Assembly: GCA_965242615.1 (NCBI GenBank)
Contig: CBDESR010000002.1
Span: 62,001 to 126,000 of the forward strand
DNA: 64,000 bases
Reading direction: 5' to 3'
From: CBDBCU01 sp965242615
Lineage (GTDB): Bacteria; Chloroflexota; Dehalococcoidia; Lucifugimonadales; UBA3495
A program made the translations under genes and the position numbers. Position 1 is the first letter of the stretch; every line of letters starts with the position of its first letter. Shown piece by piece: positions 7,154-16,951 of this stretch. The notes beneath the pieces were generated by a model. That model made no database searches, had not been told where the DNA came from, and saw nothing but the letters and a program-made list of their open reading frames with translations.

Positions 7154-8611
7154 TTAACTCGCCGGCATTGACCGGGGCAAACTGCTGCTTTGGCCGGTGA
7201 GGTAGGTGTCGACGCCGCGGGCAACTTCCCGGCCTTCGGCGATGGCCCAGACAACCAGCGACTGGCCGCGGGACATATCGCCGCCGGCAAAGATGCCGGG
7301 GATGCTGGTCATTTTGTTGGCATCGGTTTGCACATTGCCCCGGGCGTCTAGAGCCACGCCCAAATCGGTAAGCATACCGGCGTGTTCCGGGTGCAGAAAG
7401 CCCATGGCCAGCAGCACCAGGTCGGTCTCCACTTCCATTTCACTGCCGGGGATTTCGGACATTGTGGGACGGCCGTTTTCCCCGGTAGTCCATTCCACCC
7501 GGACAGCGTGGAGTTTCTCGACTTGCCCGTCGCGTCCGGAGAGGGATTTGGTCAGGATGTTGTAGTCGCGGATGCCGCCCTCCTCGTGGGCCGGCGAGGA
7601 GCGCAGGATGGCCGGCCACTGCGGCCAAGGGTTATCGGGCCGCCGCTGTTCCGGCGGTTCCGGGAGCAGCTCGAACTGATAGACCACTTCCGCGCCCTGA
7701 CGATGGGCGGTGCCGAGGCAGTCGGCGCCGGTGTCGCCGCCGCCGAGGATGACGACCCGCTTGCCCTCGGCGGTAATCTGTTCCGCCGGGTCGAGGGTTT
7801 CGCCAGCCAAGAGTTTGTTCTGCTGCGGCAGGTAGTCCATTGCCAAGTGGATGCCGTCAAGTTCCCGGCCCGGCACCGGCAAATCCCGGGCTTGGGTCGA
7901 GCCGCCGGTAAGGCATACGGCGTCAAAGTCGGTCAAGAGTTGGGCGGTCGGGTAGTTGACGCCGACATTAACGCCGGTGCGGAACTGGACACCCTCGGCG
8001 GTCATCAGGTCAAGGCGGCGGCGGACTACCGATTTTTCCAGCTTGAAATCGGGAATGCCCAACATCAGCAGGCCGCCGATATAGTCGGCCCGTTCCAGAA
8101 CAGTTACCCAATGGCCGGCCCGGTTCAACTGCTGAGCGGCGGCCAAGCCGGCCGGGCCGGAACCGACTACCGCCACTTTTTTGCCGGTGCGTTGCGCCGG
8201 CGGCTGGGGGATAATCCAACCCTCCCGATAGCCCCGGTCGGAGATTTCCTTTTCGATGTATTCGATGGTAACCGGGTCGCTGTTGATGCTGAGAACGCAG
8301 GAGGCTTCGCAGGGGGCCGGGCAGATACGGCCGGTGAACTCCGGGAAGTTGTTGGTGCTGTGCAGCACTTCCAACGCCTTGCGCCATTCCCCCTGATAGA
8401 CATAGTGGTTGAACTCCGGGATGACATTGCCCAGGGGACAACCCATGTGGCAGAAGGGGACGGCGCAGTCCATACAGCGGGCGCCCTGCTCCCGGGCGGC
8501 TTTTTCGGGCCAGTCCCGGTAGAGTTCCCGGTAGTCCTGCTTTCTTTCCGTTACCGGGCGGCGCTCCGGCGGCTGCCGTCCCGATTCCATAAATCCGGTG
8601 GGCTTACCCAT
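7154..8611 (-). CDS. gltD: Glutamate synthase small subunit
   Basis: A 485-residue glutamate synthase beta subunit, which takes electrons from NADPH through FAD and two 4Fe-4S clusters to the large subunit. The N-terminus holds the cluster cysteines (ARCMDCAVPFCHMGCP and ICPAPCEASC). The FAD motif VAVVGSGPAGLAAAQQL is near residue 147 and the NADP motif VVILGGGDTGADCLG near residue 288. The C-terminus has GIFAGGDMSRGQSLVVWAI. Its ATG at 8611 overlaps the gltB stop by 8 bp, a translational-coupling arrangement, so both subunits come from one message read leftward from 13193. Length and motifs are normal for the family. Confidence 0.96.
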   Translation of the reverse strand: MGKPTGFMESGRQPPERRPVTERKQDYRELYRDWPEKAAREQGARCMDCAVPFCHMGCPLGNVIPEFNHYVYQGEWRKALEVLHSTNNFPEFTGRICPAPCEASCVLSINSDPVTIEYIEKEISDRGYREGWIIPQPPAQRTGKKVAVVGSGPAGLAAAQQLNRAGHWVTVLERADYIGGLLMLGIPDFKLEKSVVRRRLDLMTAEGVQFRTGVNVGVNYPTAQLLTDFDAVCLTGGSTQARDLPVPGRELDGIHLAMDYLPQQNKLLAGETLDPAEQITAEGKRVVILGGGDTGADCLGTAHRQGAEVVYQFELLPEPPEQRRPDNPWPQWPAILRSSPAHEEGGIRDYNILTKSLSGRDGQVEKLHAVRVEWTTGENGRPTMSEIPGSEMEVETDLVLLAMGFLHPEHAGMLTDLGVALDARGNVQTDANKMTSIPGIFAGGDMSRGQSLVVWAIAEGREVARGVDTYLTGQSSSLPRSMPAS

Positions 8612-11600
8612 TGTGCGCTACTTCCATCTCTTTCGCGTTGGCGTGTTGGGCTTGCTGACGGGCTTGCAGCACCCGGCGATAATCCCGGGGCATAACCTTG
8701 CGGAACCGGCTTTGCGCGGCCGGCCAGTCGGCGAGGATTTTGCCGGCCGGTTCGCTGCCGGTGTATTGCTGATGCTGTTCAATCAACCCGCGCAGGATAG
8801 CGACATCCGCCGGGTCGGCCAGGTTTTCGAGGTCAGCCAAGCCAGCGTTAAAGCGGTTGACAAAATCGCCGTCCGGGTCATAGACAAAGGCGATACCGCC
8901 GCTCATCCCGGCGGCGAAGTTGCGGCCAGTGGGGCCGAGGATAACGGCAACGCCGCCGGTCATATATTCGCAGCCATGATCGCCGATGCCCTCGATGACG
9001 GCGTGGACGCCGCTGTTGCGGACGCAGAAACGTTCCCCGCCCAAGCCGCGGATAAAAGCCTGGCCGCCGGTAGCCCCGTACAGCGCCACATTGCCGATGA
9101 TGATGTTTTCCTCCGGGACAAAATCGGCATCAGCCGGGGGGCGGATGACGATACGGCCGCCGTTCATCCCTTTGCCCATATAGTCGTTAGTGTCGCCCTC
9201 GAGCCGCAGGTCAATGCCCTTGGCCAGGAATGCGCCAAAACTCTGGCCGGCGGAACCGGAGAGGTTGATTTTAACCGTTTCCGGGGGCAAGCCCTCCTCG
9301 CCGTACTTTTGGGCGATTTTGCCGCTGAGCATTGCGCCGACGGTGCGGTTGGAGTTGCGAATGGGGCGGTGGATTTTGACCGGCTGCCGCTGCTCCAGAG
9401 CCGGGGCGGCGGCGGCGATTAGCTGATGGTCGAGGGCGTTGGTCAAGCCGTGATCCTGTTCCTGGCAGTGGTGGATGACTACGGAGTCGGCTTGGGGCTG
9501 GCGGTAAAGGAGTTTGGAAAAGTCCAAGCCGCGGGCTTTCCACTGCTCGACGGCGGTATCGGCGTCGAGGACTTCGACCCGGCCAATCATTTCCTGAACG
9601 GTGCGAAAGCCCAACTGCGCCATAATTTCCCGCAGTTCCTCAGCCACAAAAAAGAAGTAGTTGATGACATATTCCGGCTTGCCGGCAAAACGCTGCCGCA
9701 GCTCCGGGTCTTGGGTAGCAATGCCCACGGAGCAGGTATTGAGATGGCACTTCCGCAGCATAATGCAGCCGCTGACAATCAGGGGAGCGGTGGCAAAGCC
9801 GATTTCATCCGCGCCCAACAGGAAGGCAATGGCGGCGTCCCGGCCGGTTTTCAACTGGCCGTCGGTCTGCACTACGATACGGCTGCGGAGGTCATTAGCG
9901 ACCAGCACCTGCTGGGTTTCCGCCAAGCCCAACTCCCAAGGCAAGCCGGCGTGTTTGATCGAGGATTCGGGCGAGGCGCCGGTGCCGCCGTCGTGGCCGC
10001 TAATCAGCACTACATCGCCGTGGCCTTTGGAAACGCCGGCGGCGATCGTGCCAACGCCCACTTCCGCCACCAGTTTGACATGGATCCGGGCCGCCGGGTT
10101 GATGTTTTTCAAGTCGTGGATGAGTTGGGCCAAATCCTCGATGGAATAGATGTCGTGATGCGGCGGCGGCGAGATGAGCTCGACGCCGGGGGTAGTATGG
10201 CGCACCCAGCCGATAATTTCATCAACCTTGTGGCCGGGCAGTTGACCGCCTTCGCCGGGCTTGGATCCCTGCGCCATTTTGATTTGCAGGTCGGTGGCGT
10301 TAATCAGGTAGTTGGGGGTAACGCCGAAACGGCCGGAAGCGACCTGCTTGATGGCGCTGTTGCGGGAATCGCCGTTGTCATCCGGGATATAGCGGTGGTA
10401 ATCCTCGCCGCCTTCGCCGGTGTTGCTGCGCGCCCCGATGCGGTTCATCGCAATAGCCATCGTCTCGTGGGCTTCCTTGCTGATGGAGCCAAAGGACGCC
10501 GCGCCGGTGGCAAAGCGTTTGACGATTTCCCGGGCCGGCTCCACTTCGTCAATGGAAACCGGCGGGCGGTCCGTCTTGAACTGGAGCAAGCCGCGCAGGG
10601 TAGCCAATTCCCGGCTCTGGTCGTTGACCCCTTGGCTGAACTGCTGATAGGACGCCCAATTGTTGGCGCGGGTGGCGTACTGGAGCTTGGCGATAGTATC
10701 CGGGTTCCACTGGTGGACTTCGCCGTGCCGCCGCCACTGGTAAGCGCCGCCGGGAGCCAAATCCAACTCGGCGGCAATGGGCTGCGGGGGAAAGGCGAAA
10801 CGATGCCGCTGCAACTGCTCGGCGGCGACAGCGGGCAAGCCGATGCCGGCCACCCGGGAGGGCGTCCAGGTAAAGTATTGGTCAATCAAATCCTGATTCA
10901 AGCCGACGGCCTCGAAAATCTGAGCGCCGCGATAGCTTTGCACGGTAGAAATGCCCATTTTGGACATAACCTTGAGCAAGCCCTTTTCGTTGGCCTTGAT
11001 GTAGTTTTTGACGGCGTAGTCGGGATTAGTGCCGTTCAGTTCGCCGCGTTCCGCCAAATCCTGCACGGTGTCTAGTGCCAAGTAAGGGTTGACCGCGCCG
11101 GCCCCGTAGCCGAGAAGCAGGCAGAAGTGGTGAACTTCCCGGGGTTCGCCGGATTCCACGACCAAGCCCACTTTGGTACGGCTGCCCTCCCGGATCAGGT
11201 GATGGTGGACGGCGGCGGTAGCCAGCAGGCTGGGAATGGGGGCTTGGTCGGCAGTAATGCCCCGGTCGGAGAGGATGATGATGGAGTAGCCGTCGGCAAT
11301 GGCTTGGGCGGCCCGGGCGCACAGTTCCTCCAAGGCTGCTTTCAGCGAACTGTCACCATCACCGGCGCCATCTCCGCTACCATCAGCCGGGGCATTAAAG
11401 AGAGCCGGCAAGGTAACGGCGCGAATACCGTTCCGATCCACCCGGCGAATTTGCTCCAGTTCCCCGCTGGTCAGCAGGGGGGAATGGAGTCTCAACTGGC
11501 GGCAATGTTCGGGAGTTTCGGCAAAAAGGTTGCGCTCGCAGCCGATAAAGGCTTCGAGGGAAGTAACCAGTTCCTCGCGGATGGCGTCAAGGGGCGGGTT

Positions 11601-13193
11601 AGTTACTTGGGCAAACAACTGCTTAAAGTAGTTGAACAGCAGTTGATTCTGTTCGGACAACACCGCCAAAGGAGCGTCATTGCCCATCGAGCCGACCGCC
11701 TCATAGCCGCTGACCGCCATCGGGGTAGTGAGCATCCGCAGTTCCTCGAGGGTGTAGCCAAAGACGCGCTGCTGCCGGGTCAACTGGGCCGGGTCGGGCC
11801 GGCTGGCGTCCGGGGCGGCCGGCAGGTCGGCTAGGGCAACCTTGTTTTCCCGCAGCCACTGACCGTAGGGCTGGCGGCGGGAAAGGTTTTCCTTGAGCTC
11901 GGTATCGCCAATAATGCGGCCTTCCTCGAGGCTGACCAGAAACATCCGGCCGGGTTGGAGGCGACCGCGCTGCTTGATTTGCGCCGGGGGAATGTCCAGT
12001 ACGCCGGTTTCCGAAGCCATCACCAGTTTCCCGTCTTTGGTGATGGTATAGCGGAAGGGGCGCAAGCCATTGCGGTCGAGGACGGCGCAGATGTGGCGGT
12101 CGGTGGCGGCGACAATCATTGCCGGGCCGTCCCACGGCTCCATCAAGCCGGAGTGGTATTCGTAAAAATCCTTTTTCTCCTGGGGCATTGCCTCGTGCTG
12201 TTCCCAAGCTTCCGGAATCATCATCAGCATCGAATGGTCGAGACTGCGGCCGGTCATGGTCAGCAGTTCAAGGGCGTTGTCAAAGCCGGCGGTGTCGCTG
12301 GCTCCCGGGGTCATCACCGGGGGAATCTTGTTGATGTCATCGCCGAAAAGCGGCGACGCGAATTGGGCTTCCCGGGCGTGCATCCAGTTGGTATTGCCGC
12401 GCAGGGTGTTAATTTCCCCGTTGTGCGCCAGAAAGCGGTAAGGATGGGCCAGTTTCCAGTGGCCGAGGGTGTTGGTGCTGAACCGGGAATGCACCAGGGC
12501 AAAGGCGCTGACCAAGGCCGGATGGTTCAAGTCCTGGTAAAATCCAGCTACTTGGTGCGCCATCAGCAGCCCCTTATAAACCAGGGTGCGGTTAGACAGG
12601 CTGCAAATGTAGAAGTAGTCGGCATCGGCTTCGGAAAGGCCGATTTCCTTTACCGCACTTTCAATGACCTTGCGGAGGGTATAGAGCTTGCGCTCCAGCT
12701 GCTCCGGCTCCTGACCGGGGCGGCCGCCGACAAAAACCTGCCCAATGTGCGGCTGGACAGCGCGGGCATCCCGGCCCAACTTATCCGGGTTGACCGGCAC
12801 GGCGCGCCAGCCGAGGAGTTGCAGCCCTTCGGCGGCGATGGAACGGTCGATAAGGGCGCGGCATTGGGCTTGGGCCTCCGCGGCCGGCGGCAGGAAAACC
12901 ATCCCGACGCCGTAGCCGCCCGGCGCCGGCAGGTTAATGTCCAGGGCGGGACATTCCTGCTGAAAGAACTGGTGAGGCATCTGGAGCAGGATACCGGCGC
13001 CGTCGCCGGTTTCCGGGTCGCAGCCGCAGGCGCCGCGATGTCCCAGGTTCACCAGAACTTGCAGAGACTCGGTGATGATTTGGTGGGACTGGCCGCCATT
13101 GATGTTGGCGACGACGCCCACGCCGCAGCTGTCGTGTTCCAGATGGGGGGAATAGAGGCCATAGCGGGCCAGTTCCCTTAATGACGCGTTCAT
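8604..13193 (-). CDS. gltB: Glutamate synthase large subunit
   Basis: A 1529-residue alpha subunit of NADPH glutamate synthase, which converts glutamine and 2-oxoglutarate to two glutamates. The glutaminase nucleophile is Cys23 in EHDSCGVG, preceded by a 22-residue propeptide expected to be cleaved. The central and FMN-binding domains follow (GEGGEDY, SGRFGVTPNYL, KMAQGSKPGEGGQLPG, ISGHDGGTGASP). The 3Fe-4S cluster motif is CIMLRKCHLNTC, and the C-terminal GXGXG beta-helix domain is present. Start ATG at 13193 with GGTGGGG about 10 nt upstream. It is the first gene of a gltB-gltD operon and the main route of nitrogen assimilation visible here. Confidence 0.97.
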   Translation of the reverse strand: MNASLRELARYGLYSPHLEHDSCGVGVVANINGGQSHQIITESLQVLVNLGHRGACGCDPETGDGAGILLQMPHQFFQQECPALDINLPAPGGYGVGMVFLPPAAEAQAQCRALIDRSIAAEGLQLLGWRAVPVNPDKLGRDARAVQPHIGQVFVGGRPGQEPEQLERKLYTLRKVIESAVKEIGLSEADADYFYICSLSNRTLVYKGLLMAHQVAGFYQDLNHPALVSAFALVHSRFSTNTLGHWKLAHPYRFLAHNGEINTLRGNTNWMHAREAQFASPLFGDDINKIPPVMTPGASDTAGFDNALELLTMTGRSLDHSMLMMIPEAWEQHEAMPQEKKDFYEYHSGLMEPWDGPAMIVAATDRHICAVLDRNGLRPFRYTITKDGKLVMASETGVLDIPPAQIKQRGRLQPGRMFLVSLEEGRIIGDTELKENLSRRQPYGQWLRENKVALADLPAAPDASRPDPAQLTRQQRVFGYTLEELRMLTTPMAVSGYEAVGSMGNDAPLAVLSEQNQLLFNYFKQLFAQVTNPPLDAIREELVTSLEAFIGCERNLFAETPEHCRQLRLHSPLLTSGELEQIRRVDRNGIRAVTLPALFNAPADGSGDGAGDGDSSLKAALEELCARAAQAIADGYSIIILSDRGITADQAPIPSLLATAAVHHHLIREGSRTKVGLVVESGEPREVHHFCLLLGYGAGAVNPYLALDTVQDLAERGELNGTNPDYAVKNYIKANEKGLLKVMSKMGISTVQSYRGAQIFEAVGLNQDLIDQYFTWTPSRVAGIGLPAVAAEQLQRHRFAFPPQPIAAELDLAPGGAYQWRRHGEVHQWNPDTIAKLQYATRANNWASYQQFSQGVNDQSRELATLRGLLQFKTDRPPVSIDEVEPAREIVKRFATGAASFGSISKEAHETMAIAMNRIGARSNTGEGGEDYHRYIPDDNGDSRNSAIKQVASGRFGVTPNYLINATDLQIKMAQGSKPGEGGQLPGHKVDEIIGWVRHTTPGVELISPPPHHDIYSIEDLAQLIHDLKNINPAARIHVKLVAEVGVGTIAAGVSKGHGDVVLISGHDGGTGASPESSIKHAGLPWELGLAETQQVLVANDLRSRIVVQTDGQLKTGRDAAIAFLLGADEIGFATAPLIVSGCIMLRKCHLNTCSVGIATQDPELRQRFAGKPEYVINYFFFVAEELREIMAQLGFRTVQEMIGRVEVLDADTAVEQWKARGLDFSKLLYRQPQADSVVIHHCQEQDHGLTNALDHQLIAAAAPALEQRQPVKIHRPIRNSNRTVGAMLSGKIAQKYGEEGLPPETVKINLSGSAGQSFGAFLAKGIDLRLEGDTNDYMGKGMNGGRIVIRPPADADFVPEENIIIGNVALYGATGGQAFIRGLGGERFCVRNSGVHAVIEGIGDHGCEYMTGGVAVILGPTGRNFAAGMSGGIAFVYDPDGDFVNRFNAGLADLENLADPADVAILRGLIEQHQQYTGSEPAGKILADWPAAQSRFRKVMPRDYRRVLQARQQAQHANAKEMEVAHNG

Positions 13194-13498
13194 TGACCAG
13201 ACCCCACCGTAACTAAAGACTGAACCCTCCGGGCCGCCTGGCCCGAAAGTTTGTTAAATATATCACAATATCCCGGAATTGGAAACCGGGATTATACACC
13301 GGCCGCGCAAGGGGTTGAAAGGCGTAAATGTAAAATGTTTGTAACGGTGGGGGGAAATCTGATGCCTGTTGTTGGAGGAATAACGGCATATCGTTGCCCC
13401 AATCAGCGCAAAACGCCGGCGGCGGTGACGCTAACCTCTGGCATAAACTCCCTTATCCTGCTATATTAGGGCTTAATTCCCCGAGGGATGGATGAAAG
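13194..13498. other. 305-bp divergent intergenic region
   Basis: It separates gltB (leftward) from the methylase (rightward) and should hold promoters for both. A short reading frame at 13251-13469 has no family features and I do not count it as a gene. The AT-rich stretch at about 13253-13275 could carry the gltB promoter; I cannot define a convincing -35/-10 pair there. Confidence 0.5.
13459..13467 (+). promoter_or_regulatory. Extended -10 promoter element before the methylase
   Basis: TGCTATATT fits an extended -10 (TGnTATAAT with one mismatch) 32 bp before the ATG at 13499. No good -35 lies 17 bp upstream. Confidence 0.4.
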
Positions 13499-16432
13499 AT
13501 GCCGCGCCACACCGAACCTAATGCCAACACCGTTTTAGGCAATCTGCTCCAGCCGATGCTGGGGCGGTCGGCAGTGCGCGCGCAAAACAGCCGCTCCATC
13601 GTTGACCAACCCCTGCTGCAACCCGACATCCTGATTACGGCCAAGGGCCGCTCCCCGGTAGTGGTGGAAGCCGAGTACGCGCCGGCAGCCAATGTGGAGC
13701 CGGAAGCCCGCGGCCGCTTGGGGTTGACGGTAGCCGGCGACCGGCGGCGGATTGAGGCGGCCATTGCCTTGCAATACCCGGAGGAAGTTGGCGACGCGGC
13801 CGATTTAACGGCGGCCGTGGCGGCGGCCCGGCTGTCCTACTGCGTCTTTACGGTGGGAAAGTATAGCCCGCCCCCGGATCGGGAAATCAAAAGAATCGAC
13901 CGCTTCCCGGAATCCGGTTGGCTGGAGGGCGGCATTACCGACTTGGCTGACTTGATTCGGCTGATGTCGTTGCCGCAACTGGCCGTGGATACGGCGGCCG
14001 ACCTGCTGCAAGAGGGCATCGACCTGGCGGCGGCGGCTCTGGAAAGGATGGAGCAGGAACGGCCCTTTATCAACCCGGAAATCGCCCGGCTGCTGGGAAT
14101 GGAGAATGTGCCGCAAACCCGGCGGATGACCGGGGCGATTCTAGCCAACGCCGTAGTGTTTCACGAGCGGATTGCCGGAATGTACCCCCACATCCGGCCG
14201 CCGGCTCAAGTCAGCGGCACCAAGTCCACTAACCCTCGGGATGAAACGCAGGCTACCTGGGACGAAATCCTGAAAATCAACTATTGGCCCATCTTTGATG
14301 TGGCCCGGCGTATCCTGTACGAATTGCCTTCCTTCTACGCCGCGACCATTCTGCGGGGACTGGAATATACTTCGGCTCAAGTAGCGGCGACCGGCGTCGA
14401 GAATTCCCATGACTTGACCGGGCGGGTGTTCCAACGGCTGATTGCCGACCGCAAGTATCTGGCTACCTTTTACACCCGGCCGGAGTCGGCGGCTTTGCTG
14501 GCCCGGTTGGCGGTAGCCCGATTGGATGGCGTGGACTTGGGGGATGCCGCCGCCATCGGCAAGCTGCGGGTGGGCGATTTTGCCTGCGGGACGGGGGCGC
14601 TGCTTTCGGCGGTTAATGACCAGATCGCGGCCCGCCACGAACGGGCCGGCGGCGACCCGGAGCTAATCCATCCGGTTATGATGGAGGAAGCCCTGTACGG
14701 GTGCGATGTGATGCCCTCCGCGGTGCATATCACCAGCGCCACTTTGTCCGGGGCCCAGCCGGAAGTAGGATTTGGCAAGTCCCGCCTTTACACGATGCCT
14801 TACGGCCGGTTGAGCGATGGCAGCGTAGCCCTTGGCTCCCTGGAGTTTCTGGCGGCGGAGTCGCAAATCACCCTGAGCAATTTCAGCGACCCGGCCCGAC
14901 GCACCGGCGGCAATGGGGATGCGGCGACAGCACAAGCCGTTGCAGAAGTTCCCGATGCCGGGTTTGACCTGGTGATAATGAACCCGCCTTTCCCCAGCAA
15001 CACCAAGCATTATGACGCTGACGCCGGAGTGGTGAACGCCGCCTTTGCCGCCTTTGACCTTTCACAGGCTGACCAGGCGGGAATGGCCGAGCGGATGAAA
15101 GAGTTGGCGCGGGGTACGGTGTATCACGGCCACGCCGGGTTGGGTTCGGCTTTTGTTTCCCTGGCCGCGCGCAAGCTCAAGCCGGGCGGGATAATGGCCC
15201 TGGTGCTGCCCTTTACCGCCATCAACGGGGCGTCTTGGACCAAGTTCCGGGAGTTGATGGCCGCTCAGTTCGCTGACCTTGCCATTGTCAGTATCGCCGC
15301 CAACGGGCAGAATATGTCCTTTTCGTCCGATACCGGGATGGCGGAGTGTCTGGTTATCGGGCGCAAACTGGCTCCGGAGGAAAACCCCGGCGGACGGGGG
15401 ACTTTTATATCGCTGCGGAAGCGGCCGGCTAACTTTGCCGAGGCTGCCGAAGTTGCCAAAGCCATTCTGACCGCCAACGGGGAAATCTGGCAACTGGAGG
15501 AAGGGCCTTTCGGCGGAGCTTTGGCTCAGTGCGGCGATACGGTGATGGGGGAAGTAGTGGATGGGCCGGTTGACAGCGGCAAAAATGGCTGGGGCATAGC
15601 GCGGATACTGGATGCGTCGGTAGCGCAAACCGCCTACGCTTTGTCCACCGGCAAGCTGTGGCTGCCCGGGCAAGCGTCGCCCTTGGATTTGCCGGTGGCG
15701 CCGCTGGGTCAGGTCGGGGTGTTGGGCGTTCACGACTCGATGCTGACGCTGCGAACGCATAATGGTCCGTTTATCAAGGGGAAACCGAGTCGGACGGCTA
15801 CCTACCCCAGCTTGTACAACCACGACGCCAAAAGCGAAACCAAGATGATCTGCAAGCCGGATTCGCAGATGCGGGTACGCCGGGGTAGGCAAAGCCGGGC
15901 GGCGGAACTTTGGGCCACAGCCAGCCGCGCCCACCTGAATCGGGAGTTCACCTTTGGCTCCCAAGCCTTGACAGTCGCCTTTACCGAACGCGCCTCCATT
16001 GGCGGGACGGTTTGGCCCAATGTCGGTTTTGACGACCAGCGATTTGACTACGCCTTTACGGTTTGGGGCAACAGCACTTTGGGTTTGTTGTCTTACTGGT
16101 GGCGTTCCAGCCGCCAGCAATCCAGCAAAGCCCGTATGACCCGGTTGATGGCACCGTTGCTCTCCATCCTCGACTTCCGCGCCCTTACCGACGCCCAGCT
16201 GGCCACCGCTCAGGAAATTTTTGAGGAGTTCCGGGACAAGGAACTGCTGCCGGCCTATCTGGCCGACGCCGACCCGAACCGGGCTTTGCTCGACCGGCGG
16301 GTAGTCTGCGATTTGCTGGGCTTTGATGAGTCGGTGTATCAAGGGGTGCGGCAGCTGGCGGCCAAGTGGTGCGCCGAGCCGTCGGTGAATGGCGGCAAGG
16401 CGCGGCCGAAGGATGTCCAGTTTGTAATGTAA
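13499..16432 (+). CDS. Large N6-adenine DNA methylase with nuclease-like N-terminus (type IIG-like)
   Basis: A 977-residue SAM-dependent DNA methyltransferase. Motif I is GDFACGTGALLSA (about residue 360) and motif IV is MNPPFP (about residue 499), the signature of gamma-class N6-adenine methylases. The N-terminal 100 residues contain PDILIT followed by VVVEAEY, which resembles a PD-(D/E)xK nuclease core with the lysine position altered; this is inference. The C-terminal about 300 residues are probably target recognition. A methylase, a possible nuclease and a specificity region in one chain fit a type IIG or BREX/PglX-like enzyme, but no companion defence genes are adjacent: glutamate synthase lies on one side and tmRNA on the other. 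RBS GGATGGATGAAAG precedes the ATG. Confidence 0.75.
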   Translation: MPRHTEPNANTVLGNLLQPMLGRSAVRAQNSRSIVDQPLLQPDILITAKGRSPVVVEAEYAPAANVEPEARGRLGLTVAGDRRRIEAAIALQYPEEVGDAADLTAAVAAARLSYCVFTVGKYSPPPDREIKRIDRFPESGWLEGGITDLADLIRLMSLPQLAVDTAADLLQEGIDLAAAALERMEQERPFINPEIARLLGMENVPQTRRMTGAILANAVVFHERIAGMYPHIRPPAQVSGTKSTNPRDETQATWDEILKINYWPIFDVARRILYELPSFYAATILRGLEYTSAQVAATGVENSHDLTGRVFQRLIADRKYLATFYTRPESAALLARLAVARLDGVDLGDAAAIGKLRVGDFACGTGALLSAVNDQIAARHERAGGDPELIHPVMMEEALYGCDVMPSAVHITSATLSGAQPEVGFGKSRLYTMPYGRLSDGSVALGSLEFLAAESQITLSNFSDPARRTGGNGDAATAQAVAEVPDAGFDLVIMNPPFPSNTKHYDADAGVVNAAFAAFDLSQADQAGMAERMKELARGTVYHGHAGLGSAFVSLAARKLKPGGIMALVLPFTAINGASWTKFRELMAAQFADLAIVSIAANGQNMSFSSDTGMAECLVIGRKLAPEENPGGRGTFISLRKRPANFAEAAEVAKAILTANGEIWQLEEGPFGGALAQCGDTVMGEVVDGPVDSGKNGWGIARILDASVAQTAYALSTGKLWLPGQASPLDLPVAPLGQVGVLGVHDSMLTLRTHNGPFIKGKPSRTATYPSLYNHDAKSETKMICKPDSQMRVRRGRQSRAAELWATASRAHLNREFTFGSQALTVAFTERASIGGTVWPNVGFDDQRFDYAFTVWGNSTLGLLSYWWRSSRQQSSKARMTRLMAPLLSILDFRALTDAQLATAQEIFEEFRDKELLPAYLADADPNRALLDRRVVCDLLGFDESVYQGVRQLAAKWCAEPSVNGGKARPKDVQFVM

Positions 16433-16483
16433 CCGTTCAGCAACCTATCCGCTTGTTGCTTAAAAATTGCCCCCAAAAAGCAT

Positions 16484-16512
16484 TTGACAAGAGCCGTTGG
16501 GCGTAGTATAAT
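16484..16512 (+). promoter_or_regulatory. Consensus sigma70 promoter of tmRNA
   Basis: TTGACA (16484-16489), a 17-nt spacer and TATAAT (16507-16512), both hexamers perfect. The tmRNA 5' end at 16526 is about 14 nt beyond the -10. Confidence 0.92.
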
Positions 16513-16525
16513 AGCCAATGTCATT

Positions 16526-16881
16526 GGGGACGCGCGGGTTCGACAGGAGCGTTCCGGGGCAGATTGCAAGCCGAGGCGCCATCGCCCTCGTTAAAACGGT
16601 GGCAAAAAAGTAACTGGCGAACGTGAATTCGCACTAGCCGCCTAGCCGCGGCTACGTCTGCACCCTGCTATTCCCGGATGCGGGGCTGTGGGCGCCATCA
16701 GACCGGGATGCGGTTGTCCTGAGCTGCCGATAGGGGCAATCTAAGATTTAGCGGCTGGCCTGCCAGAAATTTTGCCGGCGGAAGTTCGAGCAGGCGAGAA
16801 ACAAAACGCTGGACAAGCTTGTAGTAGATCTAGCCAAGGGGCCTTTTGGACGGGGAGTTCGACTCTCCCCCGTCTCCACCA
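16526..16881 (+). ncRNA. ssrA: Transfer-messenger RNA (tmRNA)
   Basis: A 356-nt one-piece tmRNA that rescues stalled ribosomes. The 5' GGGGACG pairs with CGTCTCC before the 3' ACCA to form the acceptor stem, and GTTCGACTCTCC at the 3' end gives the T-arm; the 3' CCA is encoded. The tag frame ends FALAA then TAG (16628-16645). With GGC at 16616 as resume codon, preceded by the AGTAACT element, the added tag would be (A)GEREFALAA. A longer in-frame reading back to GGC at 16601 (GKKVT...) is open but less likely. The GERE start resembles the tag I recall for Dehalococcoides, supporting a Dehalococcoidia origin. Confidence 0.95.
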
Positions 16882-16951
16882 ATCAATACCAAATCAGGAC
16901 CGCAATCAGGCATTGCCGTTCCCGGCCGCCGCCGCCCGAGAGAACGCCAAG

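Noticed and set aside
13251..13469. 72-residue open frame between gltB and the methylase
   Set aside because: No family features, no ribosome-binding site and low-complexity composition; it lies where divergent promoters are expected.
16860..16881. ssrA 3' end as an attachment site of an integrated element
   Set aside because: No second copy of the 3' end was seen in the window, and no integrase gene is adjacent.
16772..16951. N-terminal extension of the GT39-like protein
   Set aside because: It would begin inside tmRNA; the ATG at 16952 has a ribosome-binding site and gives a proper membrane start.
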